24,805 nucleotides of DNA, taken from positions 5,380-30,184 of the forward strand of contig PS015524.1 in the NCBI GenBank assembly GCA_048213135.1. The letters are read 5' to 3'. A program made the translations under genes and the position numbers. This DNA is from Reclinomonas americana ATCC 50394 (lineage: Eukaryota > Jakobida > Jakobea > Jakobida). The notes beneath the pieces are model-generated. The model worked only from the letters and a program-made list of their open reading frames with translations, did no database searches and was not told the origin of the DNA. Below, piece after piece: positions 1 through 8,556 of this stretch (position 1 is the stretch's first letter; each line of letters begins with the position of its first letter).

Positions 1-574
1 GGGGGAAGGGAAAGGGAGAAGGAAGAGGGGAAGGGAAAGGGGGAAGGGACAAGGGCGAAGAAAATGGGGAAGAAAAGGGAAAGGAGAACGAAGAGAGCCG
101 ACGGGGAAGAGTGAATGCGGGGAAGAGAAAGAGAGCAAAGAAGAGAGAACGAACTGGGAAAAGGGACACGGGAGACTGAAACGACGAAAATGCGAGAACC
201 CTCCTTCGCTACTCTTCTGCTCCCTTCTGTCCCACTTCGATCTTCTCTTCTTATTGCTTATCCCTCACAGTTGCGAACTATTCTTCGCCGTTGTCTTCTG
301 ATCTTCCTCTGTATCGCCATGAAAGCAGGAGTAGAAGGAAAAGAGAGGGCACAGAAGAAGGATACACATCGTGTGTTGTGTGCTGCTCCTGTGTCTGGCT
401 GCTACACTTTCCGCTGTTTGGTGGTCTGCCGTCTATCGACCCTTCCGTTTCTATAATCTGCTTCCCCTCCCTTCTCCCTCTTCCTCCCCTTCCCTCACGA
501 GAACAGCAACGGGAATGGCGAAACAGCTGTGTCCCTCCCTCCGCCCTCCGCCCATTCGCCCTCATCCCCCTCAC

Positions 575-995
575 CTGAGAACACATCATACAACGGAAGA
601 TTGTTATCCACCGCCACCGCAGCCGGCGAGAACGCGCGCACAGGCGGCGCATCGAGCGACGATCGCATCCGATCCGCCCGCACCATGGCCAGCGTCCGCA
701 CCGCCGCTCCCACTGCTCCCCCACTCCCTCCATCGCCCGCCTCATTCCCTCCCGCATCCTTATACGCAGAAGGCGGGGGTGGTCGCAGCGCCATGGGCAC
801 GGGCGACGCCGACGACATACGACTCACACTGCGCTCAGAGGCCTCCGAGGACAAATCATTCGCATCGCGAAGTCCAAATCGCTCCCCAAACAGACTTCGC
901 GCTCCCGAGTTCATAGGACCGCCCGAGCGCGACGGAGGACGCGCCGTCACCAGCGGCGCCGGCATTGGCGGCGAGCTTCCCACATCCGTCATCAT
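575..995 (-). CDS. Low-complexity Ser/Pro/Gly-rich exon, unknown protein (partial)
   Basis: Read on the minus strand, an open frame runs from an MMTDVG start (ATG at 995-993) through about 140 residues rich in Ser, Arg, Pro and Gly. It ends at a strong 5' splice site, CAG|GTGAGG, with the exon's last base at 575 (phase 1). The next exon would lie below position 1 or in the purine-rich stretch at the window start. The frame also stays open upstream into the N run at 1014-1037, so the true start may be earlier. No domain is recognised and the composition suggests disorder. Caution: the plus strand is also open here (529-1013) with an equally plausible Ser/Pro-rich translation. The two frames share third-codon positions, so codon bias cannot separate them. 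I chose minus because of the splice donor. Confidence 0.4.
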
Positions 996-1013
996 GTTGT
1001 TGCCGTTTCCGAA

Positions 1014-1037
1014 NNNNNNNNNNNNNNNNNNNNNNNN
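1014..1037. other. Assembly gap (N run)
   Basis: Twenty-four N at the boundary between the minus-strand exon and a (TG)n-rich stretch, so the missing sequence is probably microsatellite. Confidence 0.95.
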
Positions 1038-1305
1038 TCTGTGTGATTGCGTGTGCATGTGCGTGTGTGTGTCTGTGTGGCAACGCAACCAGAGTTCTGC
1101 TCCATCGTGACGCCTTCGTTGCTCTCTCACTCGGTCGAAAATCAGACACACACAGACGCCGAAACAGAGTCGCGCGCGCAGTGTGTGTGTGCGATTGACG
1201 TTGCGCGCACAACAGGTTGTGCGTGTGCTTGAAGGCTTGATCCGCTCTTCGCTCTTCGCGCTTCGCGCCGCCGTCCGATATGTGATTATGTGTTGGTCGT
1301 TGTAG

Positions 1306-1338
1306 GGGTTACCGCGATGAAAACGACGCGGGTAACCC
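1306..1338. repeat. Imperfect inverted repeat (hairpin)
   Basis: GGGTTACCGCG at 1306-1316 pairs with CGCGGGTAACCC at 1327-1338, with one bulged G and a 10-nt spacer. No associated function is evident. Confidence 0.6.
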
Positions 1339-1530
1339 TCAGTAATCATCAAATATCAAAGTGGGTTTCCCATGGCCAGTGGCGATGCTCAAGCATGTGG
1401 CCATCGTGTAGCGCATGCCGTGTGCTACGTAGCGCACCTGTCTACGCAGCAGGAGACCGATTCGCTGACGAGAAAAACGCGATATCCCTGACCGAATGCG
1501 GATGCGCATGCCTCCCTGGCAACGATTTTT

Positions 1531-1600
1531 GTCCATGGACAGTGCATGGACAGTGCGTGGTCTGGTACATGGACAGCAGTCCATTGGTGGTCGTGTCCAT
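1531..1600. repeat. TGGAC/GTCCA pentamer cluster 1
   Basis: Six TGGAC or GTCCA words occur in 70 bp, starting with the perfect palindrome GTCCATGGAC. A similar, denser block lies at 3492-3644. It could be a degenerate tandem repeat or clustered binding sites. Confidence 0.6.
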
Positions 1601-1993
1601 GCAAAGTCGGTCGATTCAGACGACCGACGGACGGAAGCGGAAATATACTCCTATCCACTCTCTGCGTGTTTGTGAGCGAAGCCCGCGCTCGAGTCGCCTC
1701 CCCGCGTGCGCCGCATGTACCGCAATGACCACCGTCGCCACCACAGTCAGCGAGTGCGTGGAGTCAGGCAAGAGAGAAACACACACACGCTGCGCATGCG
1801 CACTCTCTCTCTCTCTCTTGTCTATGACACCGCCACACTAACACGTCACCACCGCGCAGCGCCACCACTCGCTCTCGGAGGAGGCGCATCCACACACGAG
1901 AACACACACCGCGTCGTCGCCAGCAGCGGTGAGACGGCTGTGGATCGAGTTGTCTGGTGATGATGGCGCTGCGCGTACGCGTGTGTGTGCGCC

Positions 1994-2996
1994 ATGTCTC
2001 AACCAAGTGCCCCGACGCGACGAGTTGAATCATTTCTTGTGAGTGTGGGTGCGATGAGTGTATGTGGGGGTGTGCTTGCGCGAAAGTGTGCGTGTTTGTT
2101 GTTGTCGTGCGTTTTGGGGTGTTTGCTTTCCACACGCGGGTTGCTCGCGCGGGAAAGTACTTGGAGATTTTTTCTCACTGCTCCATCCTCGACTGCAGTG
2201 CCCTCAGAGACAACCATGCAAGGTATGATGGTGGTGGTGATGGCTACTACCATGTGCCATGCCATGTTGGCACAGCGTTGTTGGATTCTCGGTGGTGCGT
2301 CGCCTGATTGATGATGCCTTTGTTGTGTTTCCTTGCTCCCAATCTCTCTCTCCATCTCTCTCTCTCACACGCACTTCTCCCCTTGCAGTCGCCGCGTGGT
2401 AACTCGATGGGAAGCATGCACAGCCCCTCCGCCGTGCTTCAGGTGTGCTGTTGTCGCGCAGTGCGACCGCTGATGCTTCTCACACTGAGTTCTTCTGATA
2501 ATACTGAAGGCGCTCACTGCAGCCACTGTCGTCTTAGTCGATGCGACTCGGTTCCGCAGAGCAGCTTGTCGATCTGCAGAAGCATCGATGCAGGTCTGTT
2601 TGTGTGAGTGACGCTGAGCTGCCGATCCCACTTGCTGACACTCATTGTGCATGACGCCCGCAGGTTGTCACCAGATGCTTCACGGTGAGTCAGTTCCCAT
2701 GTGGCATCACTCTGTCTTGTGCTCGTTCTTGTTTCCTCTCCATGTCGCCTGCATTCTCTCTGCTTTGTGCCTGTGCCACGCTGAATCGTCCTTCATCTCT
2801 CCCTGGCACGTGCTGTATCTCTGATGGCCCGCGCTGCACCTGCCTCTTGAACTCTGTTCCTTTCTCTGTCCGTACGTCGCCGTTCCCTCTCCGCACTCCG
2901 ACGTCTTCCACTCTTTGGCGTTCTCACCGCGTCAAGTGCTTGTGTCGCTCACTGTCGTGATCTTGCAGGAAGCCACCTACTGAGTGGTGTCAATGA
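1994..2996 (+). CDS. Small multi-exon gene, unknown protein (about 75 aa)
   Basis: Six short exons join in a consistent phase: 1994-2038, 2199-2222, 2389-2442, 2538-2593, 2664-2684 and 2969-2996. All introns are GT-AG, and several have good consensus (GTGAGT at 2039 and 2685; pyrimidine tracts before 2389 and 2969). The start is MSQPSAPTRRVESFL; exon 4 reads SMRLGSAEQLVDLQKHRC; the stop is TGA at 2994-2996. No family is recognised. The middle looks helical and charged, the ends disordered. An alternative reading of the same exons in another phase keeps the last exon open to a donor at 3029 (GTGAGAG), so the frame and the 3' end are not secure. The gene may be longer or partly non-coding. Confidence 0.35.
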
Positions 2997-3204
2997 CGAC
3001 GGCGAGAGGAGCACGACGAGGAGGAAGGTGAGAGGGAGGCGAGCAGTGGACGGTAAGGAGCGAGGCATATTGCTTGTGTGTCTGCATGTCGTTCAGTGAG
3101 GTAGTGTGTGAGCGAGACGTTTGTGTATGGTGTATTGGTGTTGGAGAGTTCTTGAGTGAAAGCAGACGCTGCGATGGTTGCTGTATGTGCTGCGGTGCGT
3201 GGTG

Positions 3205-3455
3205 GGGGCGGGCGGGGCGGGGCGGGGCGGGGCGGGGGCGGGGCCGGTCGGAGGACGTAGGCCGAACGGACCGGAACCGAACCGAACGGGGAAGGTTAAG
3301 GGAGGTANNNNNNNNNNNNNNNNNNNNNNNNNNNNNNNNNNNNNNNNNNNNNNNNNNNNNNNNNNNNNNNNNNNNNNNNNNNNNNNNNNNNNNNNNNNNN
3401 NNNNNNNNNNNNNNNNNNNNNNNNNCGGGGCGGGGCGGGGCGGGGCGGGGCGGGG
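3205..3455. repeat. GGGGC tandem repeat interrupted by an assembly gap
   Basis: Perfect GGGGC pentamers flank the N run at 3308-3425: roughly 3208-3242 on the left and 3426-3456 on the right, separated on the left by a GGTCGGAGGACG-type unique stretch. The G-runs could form quadruplexes, which probably explains the gap. The array lies 0.6-0.8 kb upstream of the next coding start. Confidence 0.85.
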
Positions 3456-3491
3456 CGAGGGCACGGTAGAGCATAGATGATGGGCAGTGGA

Positions 3492-3644
3492 TGGACACCA
3501 AGGACAGTCCACTGAGTGTCCATGAATGGTCGGACCAGGACCACTTTTGTGGTCCATGGACCGGACCGTGGACATGCAGTGTCCACGGACAGTACGTTTG
3601 ACAAGTGTCCATATGGTCCGGATGCATCGGACCATCAAGTGGAC
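3492..3644. repeat. TGGAC/GTCCA pentamer cluster 2
   Basis: Nine TGGAC or GTCCA words occur in 153 bp, mixed with CGGAC/GTCCG variants and the palindrome GGTCCATGGACC. Such a word would be expected about once per 500 bp on both strands. Its vocabulary matches the block at 1531-1600. Confidence 0.6.
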
Positions 3645-4002
3645 TTGAATACGTGTCATCTCGCGCCTAATTCCTCACTTTGCTCCGTCGCAGCAGCACG
3701 TGTTGCGCGACAACGCCATGCGTCTCATATTCGGGGCTTGCACCGGGGTTCGCGCCGGGGTCGTTCGTCCGAGATTGATGATCAATTGGTCGGGTGGACG
3801 TTCGGTGACATGATTTTCGAGTTCTTCACTACGCGAAGACAGACTCCGTGCTTGTAGAGGTGAGTTACATCACAGTTCTTGTGGCGCGCGCGCGTGTGTG
3901 TGTGTGTGTGTTTGTGTTTGTGTGTGCGTGTGCGTGTGCGTGTGTGTGTGTGTAACGGCGCCAACCGCCATCACTCACTCTTTTTTGCGCGCTCTCGCAG
4001 TC

Positions 4003-4845
4003 ATGGCTGTGACTGTGGCATCGAATGAGGTTGTGAGCTCGCTGACGACTGCATCTACTGCTGGTGAGTGATGTCATTGTGTTGATTCGCACATTGTGTA
4101 ACACATGACCACAAATGGTCGCACACTCCGACCGGCTTGCGTGTATCATCCTCTGTTGTTGTCAGTCGAGTTAGAAAGACTTCAGTTCTCTGTGTACACT
4201 TTGCACACACGTAAACCTCTCTCGGCTCCTCTCGGAGAAAGTGGGGCACATGTACATCTTGACAGCGGCAGACGTGTCTTAATTTGCTTCTCTCACACAG
4301 CGATAGACCAAGTTTGCAGCTGGCCAGATCCAGATGGCCGTGGGGAGGTGGCGTTGCGTTTGATCACGAAGTACACTACCAAGCTGACGAATACCATTGG
4401 TGAGGTGATTTTCTGTTTGCACAACCGTGTCTTGCGTGTGCTCATTCACCCCGATGCAGGCAAGTTCTGGTCCTCGCCAACCGTAACTATCTCGGTACAA
4501 GACAAGTCCGATTTCAACTTTCTTCTCCTCAAAGCATACGAGGATTACTACCGTGAACTGGTCTTCATCACCAGTGTCCACGCACCCAGCTTTCTGGCCA
4601 GGCTGCTGGACGTTCGACCAGTGCAGCTGATCTACGAAGCCGAACGCGCTGGGTGTGTCGAGGCACTCGAGCGGTTTCTCCGTGTTCAATGGCCAGAAGT
4701 CGAGGCAGCGCAGCAGCGACAGGCCGAAGAAGTGCAGCCCAGCAAGAGCCTGTCGCCATTGGGGAGTTGTGGACAGGAATTCGCAGAAGTTCGAAATCGC
4801 CGCACGACCCCGCCGGCGAGTCCACCGGCGAGTCCGGTTGAATAA
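4003..4845 (+). CDS. Four-exon gene, unknown 196-aa protein
   Basis: Exons 4003-4063, 4166-4210, 4301-4399 and 4460-4845 join in phase 1 at every junction. Three GT-AG introns (GTGAGT, GTAAAC, GTGAGG donors) lie between them, and TAA ends the frame at 4843-4845. The protein starts MAVTVASNEVV. The middle (about residues 35-160) is well mixed and looks globular, with motifs such as CSWPDPDGRGEVALRL and HAPSFLARLLDVRPVQLIYE. The last 45 residues are Pro/Ser-rich (PPASPPASPVE). No family is recognised. An upstream 5'-UTR intron is likely: donor AGAG|GTGAGT at 3860 and acceptor CTCTCGCAG at 4000. It would give an untranslated first exon ending at 3859 and a TG-rich intron. Codon use is less GC3-rich than in the genes to the right. 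Confidence 0.6.
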
Positions 4846-5256
4846 GGCAGCGCATACCTGCTGTCGCATGTTGTTTGTGTCTCACAGCAACTCTTTCTGT
4901 CTTTTCCGGAACTGATCAATGTCGGCCGCACGTATGCAAGGGGTGCTACCACTTGCGCGAACGTACCGCTGATGAATCAGACCGTTGATTATGATGATTA
5001 CACGACTTGAGTGTACTGTTGATGTCAATTACAGACAAATGACTGCGCGCGAACGACGACAAGCTCGTGCTGAGTTTGGTCGTTCTGCTTCGAGTCGACG
5101 AGTCTTTGTTGATGGCGGACACCACATCTTCCGTGCAGTTGCAGGAGTATGGTTAAATATTGCAGCTGTTCTGTGTTCAATGCGACTCACAAAACAGCAT
5201 AATGAATGTCTTTCGTTACTGTCCACGTGCCAAGTACTGCTGGTATCAGCTGACTG
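4846..5256. other. Intergenic stretch between convergent genes
   Basis: This lies between the stop of the plus-strand gene and the stop of the minus-strand gene at 5257. Short open frames exist on both strands (plus from ATG 5039, reading MTARERRQARAEF; minus 5029-5226), but neither has convincing splice or homology support. It probably holds two 3' UTRs. Confidence 0.45.
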
Positions 5257-5795
5257 TCACGGATTACCGATGCGACTGAGAATATTGTAGCGGTACGCGT
5301 GCATGTAGTTGCCGTCGAGGAATTGCCTAACTTCCACGTGCAATGCCACTCGCAGCTGGTCCAAACTTGGACCATTAGCGGCCGCGGGCGCCGCAAGTGG
5401 ATCCAAGGCCGAGCACCAAATTTCCCAGGCGTCTTCTGGCATGGCGGTCTTGATGGCCTCCACAGTGATGTCGAGCATCTGGCGCTCAATGCTACCGCAG
5501 AGGCCAAGATAGCAAATCCGCCACTCGTTTTCAAAAGCGCAATCAAGCGCATCCTGCATTACTTCCGCAAAGTGATAGCACACTTGAAACTCAGGTTCAT
5601 AGGCTTCCGGTTGCCCGGAGACGTTCACTCGGCGAAACGTCGACGCCTGAGATTGGGTGTAGCTTCTGATCACTGCGCGGCACGAACAGCAGAAGTGGAA
5701 TAATGCGCGAGTGTGTGCGCGCACATGCACGTGAGTTCCTTCGCACACAAAGTCACGCACATGCATATGCGCAACGCAACTCGCAAGGCAGTCAT
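5257..5795 (-). CDS. Unknown 134-aa protein, two exons
   Basis: Minus-strand exon 1 (5795-5781) encodes MTALR and ends CGA|GTTGCG, the unusual donor seen elsewhere in this window. A 134-nt intron ends with ACCCAATCTCAG. Exon 2 (5646-5257) begins in phase 0 and encodes 129 residues to TGA. The protein is mixed in composition and probably helical: motifs include QVCYHFAEVMQDALDC, AFENEWRICYLGLCGS and, near the C-terminus, GPSLDQLRVALHVEVRQFLD. No family is recognised. The GPSLDQLR...FLD segment has a clear paralogue in the exon at 6217-6404, so the locus carries a local duplication. The start is inferred; a longer upstream exon cannot be excluded, because the neighbouring gene's stop is only 11 bp away. 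Confidence 0.5.
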
Positions 5796-5806
5796 GCCCT
5801 CGTACG

Positions 5807-6113
5807 CTAATAAAGCCACGTAGAATTTTCTTCAGTCTCACGGACTCTCTTTGCCAAACGGTCACCTTGTCTGCATGACACTCGTGACCGTGAGCAGGCG
5901 CACCAGCGATGTGACGTAAGGGTCATGTGCGCAGGCGCATGTGTGTGTGTGTGTGTGTGTGCGTGTGTGTGTATCAGAATCATACGCACACCACGCTATC
6001 CAAGCGACGACGAAGAGGATCACGCTCAAGATCCAGAACTTGTTGTTGCTGATCAGCTCAAGTAAAGGGTTGACAGCTGCCTGTGCATCGGCAGGTTCGC
6101 GAGAAACACTCAT
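5807..6113 (-). CDS. Small single-pass membrane protein (about 64 aa)
   Basis: Exon 1 (6113-5986) starts MSVSREPADAQAAVNPLLEL. It then carries a strongly hydrophobic segment (about residues 26-43, FWILSVILFVVAWIAW), a convincing membrane span. A phase-2 donor (GC|GTATGA) opens a 112-nt intron containing (TG)n and ending TCATGCAG. Exon 2 (5873-5807) adds a polar tail, QGDRLAKRVRETEENSTWLY, and a TAG stop. An in-frame TAA precedes the ATG. Alternatively an acceptor at CAATGAG would join this exon (phase 2) to the paralogous exon at 6404-6217, making this the membrane anchor of a longer protein. No family is recognised. Confidence 0.45.
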
Positions 6114-6216
6114 TGAAGAGACGAAAACGCAGTTTTACAGTCCTCTGCAGTTTCACCAACAAACAAATTTGAGCTGCAACCAGAAGCCGGCGAGGCCCTG
6201 GCCAGTGCACTGCCAC

Positions 6217-6404
6217 CAATCATGGTGATCCAGAATGAGCGCCCATACACGCATGCATATGCTGCTGTCGAGGAATCGTACGCGTCTATATATAGCTACT
6301 TCCGACGTCCACTGGAAGTCCGTTCGCAGCTGGTCGAAAGTTGGAAGAGGACCAGGAGCAGCGGTCGCAGATGGATCAGCGGCCGCAACCTTGCAACACG
6401 TGAG
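6217..6404 (-). pseudogene. Exon or gene fragment paralogous to the C-terminal part of the 5257-5795 gene
   Basis: The minus-strand translation (KVAAADPSATAAPGPLPTF, DQLRTDFQW, then RFLDSSICMRVW) aligns with DPLAAPAAANGPSLDQLR...RQFLD of the neighbouring gene. The DNA shares GACCAGCTGCGA, GGCCGCT and ATTCCTCGAC. No start codon or upstream portion of the paralogue is visible. It may be a truncated copy, or an internal exon spliced (donor ATTG|GTGGCA at 6216) to the membrane-span exon at 6113. The upstream boundary is approximate. Paralogy is fairly sure; function as a live exon is not. Confidence 0.4.
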
Positions 6405-6424
6405 CAACGGCAATGAAGTGCCGC

Positions 6425-6463
6425 GATCGCGACGTCGCGCTGCGATCGATCGACGTCGCGATC
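6425..6463. promoter_or_regulatory. Perfect 13-bp inverted repeat, possible regulatory palindrome
   Basis: GATCGCGACGTCG at 6425-6437 is followed, after 13 nt, by its exact reverse complement at 6451-6463. Both arms contain the GACGTC core. It lies about 145 bp upstream of the PLAC8-type start codon and upstream of the minus-strand cluster, so it could serve divergent promoters. The functional reading is inference. Confidence 0.5.
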
Positions 6464-6606
6464 ATTGTTTTCATTGCAGTTGATGCCTCGATGGTGTGCA
6501 TCGAAGAAGAAAGCAAGAAATGGAGAGAGAGGGAGGCAGACTTGCAGAGCGTACCAACACGAGCATTCAACGTTGCAGTTCGAGGACAACTCATTTTTCT
6601 CTCACA

Positions 6607-6975
6607 ATGAGCGACCACCTGGGCGCAGTTGTCGCTGCGCCCACGCGTTTCAACTACCGCAAGCTGTTTGACACGTGGCGGCCGCAATCAGTGTTTGTCT
6701 TTAGCAACGAGTATGAGACCTCGTTGTGTGGGTGCTGCATGGATGCGCGTGTGTGTTGGCGCGCGTGCTGTTGTGCGCCGTGCACGGTGGCGCAGACAGA
6801 GGAGAGGATTACGAATTTGCCGGCGGCCTCCAGGCATCATTTGTGCTCGGCGAGTTGAGTGTGAGAGAGAAGGGAAGGGAAGCGAAGGGATGGAGGGAGA
6901 GAGAGAGAGAGAGAAGGCGACGACTTGAGTGTCGCCTGAAGCAGTCAAGGCGACGACTAAGCAAGCACCAACCGC

Positions 6976-7048
<73 letters not shown>

Positions 7049-7063
7049 GAGAGAGAGAGAAGA

Positions 7064-7094
<31 letters not shown>

Positions 7095-7208
7095 AGAGAA
7101 GAGAGTACGTACGTACGGTGGTAGAGAGAGAGGACGACGACGTAAGTAAGTCGTCGCGTAGAAGCGTACGAACGGACGAACGACGTACNNNNNNNNNNNN
7201 NNNNNNNN

Positions 7209-7241
<33 letters not shown>

Positions 7242-8556
7242 TAGTGAGCAAGAGAGATCAACGGTGGTTGAGAGAGAGAAGGCGACGACTTAAAGTGTCG
7301 CCTGAAGCAGTCAAGGCAACGACTGGACCAACTGAGAGATCAACGGTGATTGAGAGAGAAGAAGACAACTTGATTGTCGCCTGAAGCAGTCTTAGCCAGC
7401 ACTAGCTGCAAGGAATGAGCCCACAGTGAGAGAGAGATATGCAGAGAGCAAGAGCGGCGTGTAGGCGTAGAGTGGTGAGAGTGGTCTCGTCTGTGATTGA
7501 GCATGAGAATGGCGCGATTGTCTCTTTTCTGGGCTCGTTCGGCTGTCTCTTGGCTTGCTCTGCCTCTGTCTTGATCGTCTTCTTCTCTCCTTTCCTCCTT
7601 TGCTCGATTCAGGTGATCATGCAGTCTCTGATGTGCGATCTGTGATTGAGCATGAGATGGGCACGATCGTCTCTTTTCTCTTGGCTCATTTGGCTGTCTC
7701 TTGGCTTGCTCTGTCTCAGTCGTCTGGCTCTTCTTCTCACCCTTCCCTCTTCTCTCGATTGACCGGTGATTATGCAGTCACTGATGCGATTCGTGATGGC
7801 GCGATCGTCTCTATCTTTGAGCTCGTTCGGCTGTCTCTTGGGTTGCTCTGTCTCACCTGTCTTCTTCTCTGCCTTCCTCCTTGCTCGACTCACGTGATTG
7901 TCTCTGATGTGCGATCTGTGACTGGGCATGAGAAAGGCGCGATCGTCCCCTTTCTCTTGGCTTCATCTTCATTCCCTCTGTCTCTTGGCTTGCTTTGTTC
8001 ACAGCTGCCTTGCTCTCTTCTTCTCTCCCTTCTTCTTTCAGGTGATTATGCGGTCTCTGATGTGCGATCTGTGACTGGGCATGAGAAAGGCGCGATCGTC
8101 TCTTTCTTGAAGTTTCCATTTGTCTTTGTCATCTTCTTCTCTTCCTCTCTCTCTCGCCCTCGCCCTTCCCCTATCCCTCACTCCCTTCCTCCCCCTCACA
8201 GTCTGCTGCTTCTTCTGCCTCCCCTGCGTGACCTGCCACCTCGACTTCCGGAATCGACGCTGGCTTCGCCAACGCTTCAAGTACCGAGTTGCGTCTCACC
8301 CTCGCTCCCTCGCCTCCATCGATCCCCTTCTCAACGCCAACACACTCGACCGCAGAAACGACCCTGCTGCGACTGCATGGCCTCCTACTGTTGTCTCTGC
8401 TGTTCCGTGTCACAGTCGGCGAGGGAGGTGCGATACTTTGATCCACAGGCATTTTCAGCGCCGCTCAACTGCGCCGAGGTTCGGCGGCTATTGTGTACGG
8501 CGGGTGGGGGAAGAGGTGGTGGCGGCGGCAGCACAGCAGACGATGACATATTGTAA
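6607..8556 (+). CDS. PLAC8-family cysteine-rich protein (177 aa)
   Basis: Exons 6607-6853, 8202-8287 and 8356-8556 join in phase (1, then 0). The protein starts MSDHLGAVVAAPTRF and contains the Cys-rich blocks of the PLAC8 family in order: CGCCMDARVCWRACCCAPCT (about residues 41-60), ICCFFCLPCVTCHLDFRNR (about 83-101), and CCDCMASYCCLCCSVSQSAR (about 115-134), which matches the family's closing CC..C..CQ..RE motif. The tail is Gly-rich, ending ADDDIL. PLAC8/Cys-rich domain proteins are membrane-associated; roles reported for relatives include metal resistance and size control in plants and placenta-specific 8 in animals. Substrate and role here cannot be told. Both donors are unusual: GTTGAG at 6854 and GTTGCG at 8288. 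The first intron is 1,348 nt and repeat-filled. The start ATG follows a pyrimidine-rich leader. Confidence 0.78.
6890..7440. repeat. (GA)n microsatellites and three hairpin units inside PLAC8 intron 1
   Basis: Long GA/GACA arrays are interrupted by a repeated unit, GGCGACGACTT...GTCGCCTGAAGCAGTC, at about 6916, 7281 and 7362. In the first two copies GGCGAC pairs exactly with GTCGCC (6916-6921 with 6931-6936; 7281-7286 with 7297-7302). A 20-nt N run sits at 7189-7208. Confidence 0.85.
7485..8115 (+). repeat. Five-unit degenerate tandem repeat in PLAC8 intron 1
   Basis: Five copies of a 126-153 bp unit share GTGATTATGCAGTCTCTGAT, a TGTGCGATCTGTGA-type block, GAGCATGAGA and GGCGCGATCGTCTC. Each is followed by a pyrimidine-rich stretch. 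The GTGAT block starts near 7613, 7766, 7894 and 8042; the first unit is 5'-truncated. Two units begin with a pyrimidine tract plus CAG|GTGAT. Confidence 0.85.

Larger units (their letters stand above)
1038..1993. other. TG-rich non-coding stretch
   Basis: No exon could be supported here. It holds several TG/CA microsatellites (1038-1080, 1177-1192, 1976-1990), a short (CT)n run near 1803-1820, an imperfect hairpin (1306-1338) and a block rich in TGGAC/GTCCA pentamers (1531-1600). It lies between a gene leaving leftward and one starting at 1994, so it probably contains promoters for both. Confidence 0.6.

Noticed and set aside
4985-5290. Plus-strand 101-aa frame (contains MTARERRQARAEF) and minus-strand 65-aa frame in the same place
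   Set aside because: Neither has clear splice partners or similarity. The region is better explained as overlapping 3' UTRs.
6283-6296. TATATATA-like sequence as a TATA box for the PLAC8-type gene
   Set aside because: It lies more than 300 bp from the start codon and inside the paralogous minus-strand exon, so there is no positional support.
6896-7250. GA-repeat frames giving Arg/Glu or Ser/Leu repeat proteins
   Set aside because: They are simple microsatellite translations inside PLAC8 intron 1.
7485-8115. CRISPR-like or transposon array
   Set aside because: Units are 126-153 bp, degenerate and directly repeated, without short identical repeats, unique spacers, terminal inverted repeats or a transposase. 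It is an intronic tandem repeat in a eukaryotic gene.
7555-8556. 333-aa plus-strand open frame taken as a single-exon gene
   Set aside because: Most of it is intronic tandem repeat and pyrimidine filler. The conserved PLAC8 Cys blocks require splicing, with exon 2 in a different frame.
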